DNA of 64,000 nt from an uncultured Bariatricus sp. (GTDB taxonomy: Bacteria > Bacillota > Clostridia > Lachnospirales > Lachnospiraceae): assembly GCA_934307065.1 (NCBI GenBank), contig CAKRCD010000002.1, forward strand, positions 62,001 through 126,000, written 5' to 3'. The first letter of the stretch is position 1, and every line of letters begins with the position of its first letter. The notes beneath the pieces were generated by a model, which was not told the origin of the DNA, did no database searches, and saw only the letters and a program-made list of their open reading frames with translations. This document shows, in pieces, positions 25,369 through 33,799 of this stretch. A program made the position numbers and the translations under genes.

Positions 25369-26757
25369 ATGGTACATCAATATAAATTAAACGGATATAA
25401 TATTGTACTGGATACTTGTTCCGGTGCGGTACATGCAGTGGATGAAGTGGCATATGACATCATTGCGGATTATGAGAAAAAGCCGCAGGATGTGATTGTG
25501 AAAGAGCTGCTTGAGAAATATAAGGACAGAGACGATGTGACTGAGGAAGACCTGCGTCTTTGTATGGAAGATGTGGAATATTTAAAGCAGAATGGCAAGC
25601 TGTATACACCAGATACATTTGCAGATATGGCAGGCACTTTCAAAGAACGTTCCGGAAATGTAATAAAGGCACTCTGTCTTCATGTGGCGCACACTTGTAA
25701 TCTGAACTGTTCTTACTGCTTTGCAAGTCAGGGAAAATATCATGGAGACCGGGCACTTATGAGTCTGGAAGTCGGAAAACGTGCATTGGATTTCCTAATT
25801 GAAAATTCCGGAACAAGACGGAACTTAGAGGTAGACTTCTTTGGTGGGGAACCGCTTATGAACTGGGATGTGGTAAAAGAACTTGTTGCCTATGCCAGAG
25901 AGCAGGAGAAGATTCACAATAAGAACTTCCGCTTTACGCTTACCACCAATGGCATGCTGATTGATGATGATGTCATTGAGTTTGCAAATAAGGAAATGAG
26001 CAATGTAGTATTAAGCTTAGATGGAAGAAAAGAAATCCATGACAAGACCCGTGTGGATTATGCGGGAAATGGAAGCTATGACAAGATTGTTCCAAAATTC
26101 CAGAAGATGGTTGCGGCTCGTGGTGGAAAAAATTATTACATGCGTGGTACCTTTACCCATGCAAACCCGGACTTTACGAAAGACGTATTTCATATGGCAG
26201 ACCTTGGATTTACCGAGCTTAGTATGGAGCCGGTAGTAGGCGCACCGGATGACCCGTCATCCCTTACGGCAGAGGATTTGGAAATCGTAAAAGAACAGTA
26301 TGAGATTCTTGCAAAAGAAATGCTGAAACGGGAAAAAGAAGGACAAGGAATTACCTTCTATCACTATATGCTTGACTTAAAAGAAGGTCCATGTATTTAC
26401 AAACGTATTTCAGGCTGTGGTTCCGGAACCGAATATATGGCTGTAACACCATGGGGAGATTTGTACCCATGTCATCAGTTTGTTGGAGAAGAATCCTATA
26501 AACTTGGTGATATCTGGAACGGAGTAACCAATCATGAACTGCGTGAAGAATTCCGCTGCTGTAATGCCTATGCAAGACCAGAATGTGCAGACTGTTGGGC
26601 AAAATTATACTGCTCAGGCGGTTGTGCGGCAAACGCATACCATGCAAGCGGATCCATTCGTGGGATTTACGAGCCGGGATGTGAATTGTTCCGCAAGCGT
26701 ATTGAATGTGCCATTATGATGCAGGTTGCCAGGGAGACGGAGAACGAGGACAAATAA
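25369..26757 (+). CDS. scfB: SCIFF peptide radical SAM maturase
   Basis: A 462-residue radical SAM/SPASM enzyme that installs thioether bridges in the SCIFF peptide. The N-terminal 90 residues form a peptide-recognition-like domain. The [4Fe-4S]-SAM motif is C-N-L-N-C-S-Y-C, followed by F-F-G-G-E-P-L. The C-terminal SPASM region has C-G-S-G, Y-P-C-H-Q-F and C-A-D-C-W-A-K-L-Y-C-S-G-G-C for the auxiliary clusters. I chose the ATG at 25369 with AAAAGGAG upstream; an ATG at 25345 has no Shine-Dalgarno. It is 118 bp from the precursor gene, and its stop directly abuts the next start. Confidence 0.95.
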   Translation: MVHQYKLNGYNIVLDTCSGAVHAVDEVAYDIIADYEKKPQDVIVKELLEKYKDRDDVTEEDLRLCMEDVEYLKQNGKLYTPDTFADMAGTFKERSGNVIKALCLHVAHTCNLNCSYCFASQGKYHGDRALMSLEVGKRALDFLIENSGTRRNLEVDFFGGEPLMNWDVVKELVAYAREQEKIHNKNFRFTLTTNGMLIDDDVIEFANKEMSNVVLSLDGRKEIHDKTRVDYAGNGSYDKIVPKFQKMVAARGGKNYYMRGTFTHANPDFTKDVFHMADLGFTELSMEPVVGAPDDPSSLTAEDLEIVKEQYEILAKEMLKREKEGQGITFYHYMLDLKEGPCIYKRISGCGSGTEYMAVTPWGDLYPCHQFVGEESYKLGDIWNGVTNHELREEFRCCNAYARPECADCWAKLYCSGGCAANAYHASGSIRGIYEPGCELFRKRIECAIMMQVARETENEDK

Positions 26758-28119
26758 ATGCAGACGCCAATTGTGGATTTTGTGAGAAGGTATCAGAAGG
26801 ACGGAGGAACCAGATTCCATATGCCGGGGCATAAAGGACAGGCATATCTGGGATGCGAGTGGGCGGATATTACAGAAATCAGTGGTGCTGATTCACTTTA
26901 TGAGGCGGATGGGATTATTGCTGAGAGTGAGAAGAATGCTTCTGATTTATTTGGCTCCGGCAGAACCTTCTATTCGACAGAAGGATCCAGCCAGTGTATC
27001 CGTGCCATGCTTTATCTTACCTTAAGTCAGTACAGAGGAACGGGAAAACCTATTATTCTGGCTGCAAGAAACGTGCATAAGGCATTTGTTTATGCTGCAG
27101 CACTCCTGGATTTTGATGTGAAATGGCTCTGGCCGGAAGAAGGGATGAAATCTCTTTGCAGCTGCAAGGTCAGTCCAAAGCAAATCGAAGAACAAATTGA
27201 GAGATTGATGAAAGATAAAAAGGAAAAGCCGGCAGCCGTGTATCTTACCAGTCCGGATTATCTGGGCGGTCAGATGGATATCCGTGCTATTGCAGAGGTC
27301 TGCCACCGGAAAGACATATTACTTCTGGTGGATAACGCTCACGGAGCATACTTGCATTTTCTGAAAGACTCTACGCATCCACTGGACTTAGGAGCGGATA
27401 TGTGTTGTGATTCTGCACATAAGACCTTTCCGGTACTGACAGGAGGTGCTTATCTGCATTTACATAAGCATATGGTAAATATACTGGGTTCAAAGGGCAA
27501 ACAGGCACTGGCACTCTTTGGATCTACCAGTCCGTCCTATTTGATTCTGGAATCACTGGATTTGTGTAATGCTTATTTAAGTGATGGCTATCGGGACAAG
27601 CTGATGCACATGGTCTGTCAGATAGAGAAGGTAAAAGAGCAACTGCATGACTGTGGATGGGAGATTGAAGAATCCGACCCGCTTAAAATAACAATTTGTG
27701 CTGCAGAGACTTTATCCGGAAAGCAGATCGCAGAATTATTGCGTCAGAATCGTATAGAATGTGAGTATGCAGATGAAGAATACTGTGTGCTGATGTGTAC
27801 CCCTGACAATTCAGGTAAAGAGCTGGAACAATTGTATAAAATATTGCATGCGATAGAAGGAAAACCGAAAAAAAGAGAATGGATGCTTATGGCAAAGGCA
27901 GAAGCAGTCATGGGTATCCGTGAAGCGATTTTTTCACAAAGTGAAAAAATTCCGGTAAGTGAAGCGTCAGACCGGATTTGTGCGACGCCGACGGTGGCAT
28001 GTCCTCCGGCAATTCCCATTGCGGTTTCCGGGGAAAAAATCGGTACACATGCGATACAATTATTTGAGCATTATGGCGTAGAACAAGTAGAAGTAGTTAA
28101 AGCAGAGGAACGGAAGTGA
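26758..28119 (+). CDS. Orn/Lys/Arg decarboxylase-family PLP enzyme
   Basis: A 453-residue fold-type I PLP enzyme related to the ornithine/lysine/arginine decarboxylases (YaaO/SpeA-like). It has F-H-M-P-G-H-K-G near the start, D-N-A-H-G-A around residue 192 and the PLP lysine in D-S-A-H-K-T-F-P. It is shorter than biodegradative decarboxylases and similar to the short YaaO type. The ATG follows the maturase stop without a gap (TAA-ATG), so it is translated from the same mRNA. The real substrate, lysine, arginine or another basic amino acid, cannot be read from sequence. Confidence 0.88.
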   Translation: MQTPIVDFVRRYQKDGGTRFHMPGHKGQAYLGCEWADITEISGADSLYEADGIIAESEKNASDLFGSGRTFYSTEGSSQCIRAMLYLTLSQYRGTGKPIILAARNVHKAFVYAAALLDFDVKWLWPEEGMKSLCSCKVSPKQIEEQIERLMKDKKEKPAAVYLTSPDYLGGQMDIRAIAEVCHRKDILLLVDNAHGAYLHFLKDSTHPLDLGADMCCDSAHKTFPVLTGGAYLHLHKHMVNILGSKGKQALALFGSTSPSYLILESLDLCNAYLSDGYRDKLMHMVCQIEKVKEQLHDCGWEIEESDPLKITICAAETLSGKQIAELLRQNRIECEYADEEYCVLMCTPDNSGKELEQLYKILHAIEGKPKKREWMLMAKAEAVMGIREAIFSQSEKIPVSEASDRICATPTVACPPAIPIAVSGEKIGTHAIQLFEHYGVEQVEVVKAEERK

Positions 28120-28149
28120 CTTTTAGAAGGGAGAAGGCTAGAATCACAA

Positions 28150-28365
28150 ATGTTTGGAATAGAAGACAATACCTATAACGATATCCGGGAGAAATCTTTG
28201 CTCCAGTGGCTAGAGGAGATGGAGCGGCATGAGGATGTGGCTGTCCGGTGCGGCATCCCTCTGGCAAGGAATTATATGGAATATCTAAAAGCAGAAAATG
28301 AAAAATTAAAACAGGAATGTGCCATCAAAGATAAATATTTAAAGAAACTCTCAGGCAGAGTATAA
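28150..28365 (+). CDS. Small hypothetical protein, probable coiled coil
   Basis: A 71-residue acidic, helical protein with a heptad-like stretch (about residues 43-65, M-E-Y-L-K-A-E-N-E-K-L-K). It is not a family I can name. It sits 30 nt after the decarboxylase gene, with a modest Shine-Dalgarno (GGGAG, somewhat distant), and 105 nt before spoVAD. That spacer holds three copies of a 14-bp repeat. It could be an adaptor of the preceding operon. Confidence 0.6.
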   Translation: MFGIEDNTYNDIREKSLLQWLEEMERHEDVAVRCGIPLARNYMEYLKAENEKLKQECAIKDKYLKKLSGRV

Positions 28366-28412
28366 AACAGAAAAAATTTCTCATACTAACATACAAAAGA
28401 AAATTTTCGGAA

Positions 28413-28454
28413 TCAGAAAAGTTTCATCAGAAAAGTTTCATCAGAAAAGCTTAG
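28413..28454. repeat. Three tandem 14-bp units before spoVAD
   Basis: TCAGAAAAGTTTCA at 28413-28426 and 28427-28440, and a third diverged copy at 28441-28454. The unit is non-coding. Confidence 0.9.
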
Positions 28455-28470
28455 AAAATGAGGATTTAGT

Positions 28471-29508
28471 ATGAGTGAAAAAGAATCATTATGGGCAAGA
28501 CAGATTAAGGGCAGGCAAAGTATTTCCTTTGATTATGCACCTTACATTATCAGCAGTGCTTCGGTAGTTGGGAAGAAAGAGTCTGAAGGACCTTTGGGAA
28601 AATGTTTTGACAGAACCTCAGAGGATAACTTGTTCGGAAAGAATACATGGGAGCTTGCAGAAGGACAGATGCAGCAGATGGCATGCCGCATTGCACTGGA
28701 TAAGGCAGGGGAAGTGCCGGAACATGTGCGGTTTCTGTATGGCGGGGATTTGCTGCGGCAGGGAATCGCAACTTCTATTGGACTTGAAAATCTACAAATT
28801 CCATTATTCGGACTTTTTGGAGCATGCTCCACATCGGGAGAGGCTCTGGCACTGGCATCCATGAGTGTGTCAGCCGGATACGGAGAACGGATGCTGGCGG
28901 TAACTTCCAGTCATTTTGCAAGTGCGGAAAAAGAATTCCGTTTTCCTCTTGGTTATGCCAGCCAGAGACCACTTAGTGCATCCTGGACGGTAACAGGAAG
29001 TGGTGCTTTTTTAGTGGGGAACCGGAAGAGCCATGTTCGGATTACCGGAGTAACCATTGGGAAGATTGTAGACTATGGAATTACCGATTCCCAGAATATG
29101 GGGGCTTGTATGGCACCCGCTGCCTGTGATACAATTGCTTGTAACCTGGATGATTTTGCATATGAAGAACAGGAGTATGACCAGATTATTACAGGTGATC
29201 TGGGCTCTGTAGGACAGTCAATTTTGTTTGATTTACTCCGCAAGAAGGGAAAAGACATTAAAGCGAACCACATGGACTGCGGAATGATTATTTTCGACCA
29301 GAAAACGCAGAATACCAATGCAGGAGGAAGCGGATGCGGCTGTGCGGCAGTGGTGCTGTCCTCTCTGATTCTTCCCAGACTGGAAAGCGGAGAGTGGAAA
29401 AAAGTACTGTTTGTGCCAACCGGGGCTCTGATGTCAACGGTCAGTCACAATGAAGGAGAAAGTGTGCCGGGAATTGCCCATGGCATCATACTGGAACATG
29501 AGATGTGA
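28471..29508 (+). CDS. spoVAD: Stage V sporulation protein AD
   Basis: A 345-residue thiolase-fold protein of the SpoVA complex, which loads dipicolinic acid (Ca-DPA) into the spore; SpoVAD binds DPA. Recognisable parts are F-G-A-C-S-T-S-G-E-A-L (the degenerate active-Cys region), H-F-A-S-A-E-K-E-F-R-F-P-L and G-D-L-G-S-V-G. Length is normal. spoVAE follows after 90 bp, but spoVAC, usually just upstream, is absent; a small hypothetical gene is found there instead. This shows that the organism is, or descends from, a spore former. Confidence 0.94.
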   Translation: MSEKESLWARQIKGRQSISFDYAPYIISSASVVGKKESEGPLGKCFDRTSEDNLFGKNTWELAEGQMQQMACRIALDKAGEVPEHVRFLYGGDLLRQGIATSIGLENLQIPLFGLFGACSTSGEALALASMSVSAGYGERMLAVTSSHFASAEKEFRFPLGYASQRPLSASWTVTGSGAFLVGNRKSHVRITGVTIGKIVDYGITDSQNMGACMAPAACDTIACNLDDFAYEEQEYDQIITGDLGSVGQSILFDLLRKKGKDIKANHMDCGMIIFDQKTQNTNAGGSGCGCAAVVLSSLILPRLESGEWKKVLFVPTGALMSTVSHNEGESVPGIAHGIILEHEM

Positions 29509-29598
29509 CATGAAAACTGAGTCAGTGGAAACGAGTGATTGAAAATCAGTGAAGTTGAATCAGGAAGAGTGAAATCAGAAAGTCGGGAGGGATAACAT

Positions 29599-29955
29599 AT
29601 GGATTATGTATATGCATTTCTGATAGGAGGACTTATCTGTGCGCTTGTGCAGATTCTTTTGGACAGAACAATGATGATGCCGGGAAGAGTGATGGTACTT
29701 TTGGTGGTACTTGGAACACTTCTTGGTTTTATGGGATTATTTAAACCATTTCAGGAGTTCGCAGGAGCGGGGGTGTCCGTGCCGTTGATAGGGTTCGGAA
29801 ACACCTTGTGGAAGGGAGTCAAAGAGGCAGTAGATGACCATGGATTTCTTGGAATTTTTATGGGAGGCTTAAAGGCAAGTGCAGTAGGAATCAGTGCAGC
29901 GCTGGTGTTTGGCTATCTGGCCTCTCTGGTTTTTGAACCGAAGATGAAGGAGTAA
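29599..29955 (+). CDS. spoVAE: Stage V sporulation protein AE
   Basis: A 118-residue membrane protein with about four helices, matching SpoVAEb: Y-A-F-L-I-G-G-L-I-C near the N terminus and F-G-N-T-L-W-K-G-V-K-E-A in the middle. It is part of the DPA channel. Shine-Dalgarno is GGGAGG. The 90-bp spacer after spoVAD is rich in GTGAAAATCAGT-like degenerate repeats. Confidence 0.92.
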   Translation: MDYVYAFLIGGLICALVQILLDRTMMMPGRVMVLLVVLGTLLGFMGLFKPFQEFAGAGVSVPLIGFGNTLWKGVKEAVDDHGFLGIFMGGLKASAVGISAALVFGYLASLVFEPKMKE

Positions 29956-29983
29956 CCGGAAATACTTAAGAGGAGAAAACATT

Positions 29984-31630
29984 ATGGAGTACACAAGTAT
30001 TATCATTCCGTTTATCGGTGGACTGGGAATGTTCATTTATGGAATGCAGATTATGGCCCAGGGCCTTGAAAATGCGGCTGGCAACCGGATGAAAAACCTT
30101 CTGGAAGTGCTGACGAAAAACAAGTTTTTCGGAGTGCTTCTGGGTGCGGCAGTGACAGCAATTATTCAGAGTTCTTCTGCCACAACTGTCATGGTGGTAG
30201 GTTTTGTAAATGCAGGTATTATGAATCTTACACAAGCCATGGGTGTTATCATGGGTGCGAATATCGGTACTACAGTTACCGGGTGGTTGGTTTCCAGCGT
30301 GGAATGGGCGGAGTTTTTAAGCCCTGCTACTTTAGCACCGATTGCGGTTATGCTTGGTGTTATCATTATGATGACAGGAAAACGTCATTCTACAAAGGAC
30401 ATTTCCAGTATTATTATTGGATTTGGACTTTTGTTTGTAGGAATTTCAACGATGTCAACCGCAGTATCACCGCTTCGTGAGTCGGAGGGACTTAGAAGCT
30501 TGTTTGTGAATCTGGGAGGAAATCCCATTCTTGGTATTTTAGTGGGTGCCATTGTGACAGCGATTATCCAGAGCTCATCAGCATCTGTCGGTATTCTGCA
30601 AAGTCTTGCTTCCGCAGGACTGGTTCCGTTTGGAGCAGCCATTTACATTATTATGGGTCAGAATATCGGTACTTGTGTGACGGCTATTCTTTCAGCTATG
30701 GGAGCAAAGAAAAATGCAAAAACAGCCGCTCTCATGCATTTGTTATTTAACATTATAGGAACAATTATTTTCAGTATTGGTGTTATTACTTATATGTCGG
30801 TTGTGCGGCCGGTATGGGCAAATGGAACAATTACACAGACACAGATCAGTATGATTCATACAATTTTCAACGTTGTGACAACGATTCTTCTTTTCCCGGT
30901 ATCTGACTGGATCGTGAAGCTGGCAAAGAAAATTGGTGGTGTAACAGAAGAAGAACAGGATGAGAACAGTCTGCTTCTGGATGAACGTATGCTGGAGACT
31001 CCGGGTATTGCAATTTCTTCTATGATGTCAGAAATTACCCGTATGGGACGTATGGTTCAGAAAGCACTGGAACTTACAGAAACTATATTTGAGACCCGGA
31101 ATGAAGAGGATATCAAAGTTTTAAGAAAAACAGAGAAAACGGTTGATTTGATGAGCCGGGGATTGACAGATTATTCCATTCAATTATCAGCACTCCAGAT
31201 TAGTGAACGGGAACATCAGGAAGTGTCCCACATGATTCAGGTAGTTTCGGATATTGAACGTGTCAGTGATTATTGCGAAAACATTGCAGAATTTGTGGAG
31301 AGTCTGATTGAGAAGAAAATCGATTTTTCAGAGACAGGGCACAGACATTTAAAGAATATGATAGAGGTGTGTACAGAGTCTTACGTTTCGGCAATTGATG
31401 CATTTGAAAAACAGGATTCAGGAAGTGCACTTCATACCATTGAGAAAGAGACAGAGGCAGACGGATTGGAAATTTCTTATCGCAACAAGCATACAAAACG
31501 TCTGGTTGAAGGTGTCTGTGATGCAGAGGCCGGTGTTATCTTCTTGGATGCACTTATTTGCATGGAACGTGTATCTGACCATGCGAGAAATATTGCCGAA
31601 GATGTGTTGGAAGAAAAAGGACAGTTATAG
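29984..31630 (+). CDS. Na/Pi cotransporter family protein with C-terminal PhoU-like domain
   Basis: A 548-residue sodium-phosphate cotransporter of the NptA/YjbB class. The membrane part contains two inverted-repeat QSSSA motifs (Q-S-S-S-A-T-T and Q-S-S-S-A-S-V) about 140 residues apart. The C-terminal 200 residues form a helical PhoU-like domain. It may import or export phosphate in exchange with sodium. It lies 28 nt after spoVAE, has a GAGGAG Shine-Dalgarno and ends at a bidirectional terminator. The pst operon is 2 kb downstream but separate. Confidence 0.9.
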   Translation: MEYTSIIIPFIGGLGMFIYGMQIMAQGLENAAGNRMKNLLEVLTKNKFFGVLLGAAVTAIIQSSSATTVMVVGFVNAGIMNLTQAMGVIMGANIGTTVTGWLVSSVEWAEFLSPATLAPIAVMLGVIIMMTGKRHSTKDISSIIIGFGLLFVGISTMSTAVSPLRESEGLRSLFVNLGGNPILGILVGAIVTAIIQSSSASVGILQSLASAGLVPFGAAIYIIMGQNIGTCVTAILSAMGAKKNAKTAALMHLLFNIIGTIIFSIGVITYMSVVRPVWANGTITQTQISMIHTIFNVVTTILLFPVSDWIVKLAKKIGGVTEEEQDENSLLLDERMLETPGIAISSMMSEITRMGRMVQKALELTETIFETRNEEDIKVLRKTEKTVDLMSRGLTDYSIQLSALQISEREHQEVSHMIQVVSDIERVSDYCENIAEFVESLIEKKIDFSETGHRHLKNMIEVCTESYVSAIDAFEKQDSGSALHTIEKETEADGLEISYRNKHTKRLVEGVCDAEAGVIFLDALICMERVSDHARNIAEDVLEEKGQL

Positions 31631-31671
31631 AGAATTATCGAGACTGATACAGGAATAGAAATGAATCAGAG

Positions 31672-31701
31672 AAAAGGTGCTGCGTGAAAACAGCACCTTT
31701 T
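31672..31701. terminator. Bidirectional terminator
   Basis: An 11-bp stem AAAAGGTGCTG / CAGCACCTTTT with an 8-nt loop, between convergent genes. Its right arm reaches the stop codon of the minus-strand gene at 31700. Confidence 0.85.
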
Positions 31702-31963
31702 ACTCTTCTATGACTTGAATTTCCAGATAATCAAAATCAATGGAATCTATAAAATTATCCGGATAGAACCTTGTTTTGGAATGCCGCTGAAATTCGGAAA
31801 TGGTTTTGTCAAGCCAGATAGGTTTACTTAAATCAAACTCCAGACAGACCTCATCCAGAGCATGAAAGATTTTATGTGTTCTTGTATCATCACTGGAATC
31901 GCAGATGGTTGTGTCGCGGAGCAGACGGTTGTCTTTAAATTCTTTAGCCCATAAACGAAACAT
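31700..31963 (-). CDS. Small hypothetical protein
   Basis: An 87-residue soluble protein starting at the ATG at 31963 (complement) with an AAGGAG Shine-Dalgarno 6 nt away. It is rich in Asp, Phe and aromatic residues (F-R-L-W-A-K-E-F-K-D-N-R near the start), with no membrane segment. I do not know its family; similar short proteins occur next to unrelated genes in Clostridia. An extended -10 TGCTATACT lies about 50 bp upstream on the minus strand (complement of 32006-32014). Confidence 0.65.
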   Translation of the reverse strand: MFRLWAKEFKDNRLLRDTTICDSSDDTRTHKIFHALDEVCLEFDLSKPIWLDKTISEFQRHSKTRFYPDNFIDSIDFDYLEIQVIEE

Positions 31964-32069
31964 GTCACGTTCTCCTTTTGGTTTCCTCTTTTTATGTCTG
32001 CATCCAGTATAGCATATCTTGACAAGAATTGTATATAAATGAAATGAGAGATTGAAAAAAGGAAAAGTC

Positions 32070-32855
32070 ATGAGAAAAATTTTATTTTCGGTAAATGTAC
32101 TGCTTCTTCTGGCATGCGTATATGTAGTATCTCCGAAAGCTGCAAATTATATTGATACACCGTGGTCCGGAAAAGCAGAAGAATCTGGGGTAAAGCAGGA
32201 GCAGACGAACGATATGCGGATAAGTGAAAGCAATACAGAGGATGGAACGGCAAATGTGACGGAAAATGCAGCGGAGGATGCTGCGTCTGTAGAAGTCATT
32301 GTGGAAGGACAGTATCCGATTATGGGACAGACAGATGTGACAGCAGAACAGATGGCAGCGTATTTCCACCAGAGCGGAGCTGTTTATCCAGTAGAAGTAC
32401 TATCCGCAGGAGGCGCACCGGATATTGAAACCTTCTGTCAAATCTACTGTGAAGAGGCAGAAAAAGAAGGAGTCCGCTCCGAAGTCGCATTTGCTCAGAC
32501 CATGAAGGAGACCGGATGGTTACAATATGGTGGAGATGCAGAAGTTACCCAGTATAATTTTGCGGGACTTGGTACGACGGGAAACGGAGTACAGGGAAAT
32601 AGTTATGCGGATGTGAGAGAAGGGGTGCGTGCCCAAATTCAGCATTTGAAAGCTTATGCTACAGACGAAGCATTAAACAGTAACTGCGTGGATACCAGAT
32701 ATTCTTACGTGACAAAAGGAAGTGCACCCTATGTAGAGTGGCTGGGCCAACAGGAAAATCCGGAGGGTTATGGATGGGCAACCGGAGAAAATTATGGATA
32801 TGACATCGTAAAAATGATACAAGAAATGAAAAATATATGCTATAATGAGCGTTAG
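32070..32855 (+). CDS. Secreted glucosaminidase-domain protein
   Basis: A 261-residue protein with an N-terminal signal/anchor helix (residues 4-22), an acidic Asn/Glu/Thr-rich linker to about residue 90 and a C-terminal endo-beta-N-acetylglucosaminidase-type domain (PF01832 class). The likely catalytic Glu is in A-Q-T-M-K-E-T-G-W, and Y-N-F-A-G-L-G is a typical motif. It would cut peptidoglycan at the cell surface. I chose the ATG at 32070 (AAAAAGG upstream); a TTG at 32052 is in frame. Confidence 0.85.
   Translation: MRKILFSVNVLLLLACVYVVSPKAANYIDTPWSGKAEESGVKQEQTNDMRISESNTEDGTANVTENAAEDAASVEVIVEGQYPIMGQTDVTAEQMAAYFHQSGAVYPVEVLSAGGAPDIETFCQIYCEEAEKEGVRSEVAFAQTMKETGWLQYGGDAEVTQYNFAGLGTTGNGVQGNSYADVREGVRAQIQHLKAYATDEALNSNCVDTRYSYVTKGSAPYVEWLGQQENPEGYGWATGENYGYDIVKMIQEMKNICYNER
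32838..32846 (+). promoter_or_regulatory. Possible extended -10 promoter for the alarmone synthetase gene
   Basis: TGCTATAAT lies inside the last codons of the glucosaminidase gene, about 80 bp before the relQ-like start. No clear -35 is visible; the extended -10 is the support. Confidence 0.45.
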
Positions 32856-32919
32856 TGGGCGGGAGAAAGCGCAGCTTGCTCAGTGCGAGCGACAGGTCTA
32901 CAAAAAGGAGCAGAATTTT

Positions 32920-33636
32920 ATGCAATTAAGCGTGAAAGATTACAATGAGATAGATAACTGGAAAACAGCTATGTTTCTTTATAATGCAGCTTTAAAGGAA
33001 GTCGGCACCAAGCTTGATATTCTCAATGACGAATTTCAATATGTACATAAGTATAATCCCATTGAGCATATTAAGAGCAGAATTAAAACCCCGGAAAGCA
33101 TTGCCAAGAAGCTGAAGCGGCATGGAAAAGAGATTACGATTCAAAACATGCTGAGAGAAGTCAATGATGTGGCGGGCGTCAGACTGATTTGCTCGTATAC
33201 TACAGACATTTACCGGTTGGCAGAGATGATTGGTAATCAGAGTGATTTGAAAGTGATTTCGGTCAAGGACTATATTAAGAATCCGAAAGAAAGTGGTTAT
33301 AAGAGTTATCATATGCTGGTTACGGTACCGATTTACTTAAGTGACAGTGTGGTGGATACCAAGGTGGAGATCCAGATACGGACGATTGCCATGGATTTTT
33401 GGGCAAGCCTGGAGCATAAGATGCATTATAAATTTGAAGGACAGGCACCGGAATATATTTCCGAAGAACTGAAACGTTGTTCAGAAATCGTGTCTACACT
33501 GGATGAAAGAATGTTATCGCTGAACGAAGCAATTCTTGCATCGCAGACTCAGGAGAAGGAAACCATTGAAATTCCGTATGCAATGAATACAGATATTGCA
33601 AATAATCCATTGATACGGTTTGAGAAAAAAGAATAA
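32920..33636 (+). CDS. relQ: Small alarmone synthetase (RelQ/YjbM family)
   Basis: A 238-residue protein with only the (p)ppGpp synthetase domain and no HD hydrolase domain. Motifs include V-N-D-V-A-G-V-R-L-I-C-S-Y, G-Y-K-S-Y-H-M and V-E-I-Q-I-R-T-I-A-M-D-F-W-A-S-L-E-H-K, with the catalytic Glu in the last. It transfers pyrophosphate from ATP to GDP or GTP. I chose the ATG at 32920 with AAAAAGGAG upstream; a longer in-frame version lacks a Shine-Dalgarno. It ends at a strong terminator. Confidence 0.92.
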   Translation: MQLSVKDYNEIDNWKTAMFLYNAALKEVGTKLDILNDEFQYVHKYNPIEHIKSRIKTPESIAKKLKRHGKEITIQNMLREVNDVAGVRLICSYTTDIYRLAEMIGNQSDLKVISVKDYIKNPKESGYKSYHMLVTVPIYLSDSVVDTKVEIQIRTIAMDFWASLEHKMHYKFEGQAPEYISEELKRCSEIVSTLDERMLSLNEAILASQTQEKETIEIPYAMNTDIANNPLIRFEKKE

Positions 33637-33648
33637 AAGAGTATGAAT

Positions 33649-33690
33649 AAGAACTTTTTACATTGTTATGTGAAAGGTTCTTTTTTTTTT
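33649..33690 (+). terminator. Rho-independent terminator after relQ
   Basis: A 10-bp stem AAGAACTTTT / AAAGGTTCTT (one G-T pair), then a T run of about 10. Its T run merges with the first Pho-box-like unit of the pst operon. Confidence 0.85.
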
Positions 33691-33742
33691 ACACAGATTT
33701 AACATAGAAGGGGTTTTGGATTTAACAAAATGCCATTAATAT
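33688..33742 (+). promoter_or_regulatory. PhoP-box-like repeats and -10 of the pst-pho operon
   Basis: TTTACA at 33688, TTAACA at 33699 and TTAACA at 33722 lie on the same strand with starts 11 and 23 bp apart, close to one and two helical turns, as in Gram-positive PhoP boxes (TT[ATC]ACA direct repeats). A -10 TAATAT is at 33737-33742 with a poor -35, as expected for an activator-dependent promoter. Confidence 0.65.
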
Positions 33743-33799
33743 TGCCGTTGTAAACGAAAGTAAGAAAAATGAAACGCAAATGTGGAGGAAAGAAAAATT

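Noticed and set aside
32019..32024. TTGACA as -35 for the glucosaminidase gene
   Set aside because: No -10 hexamer is found 16-18 bp downstream.
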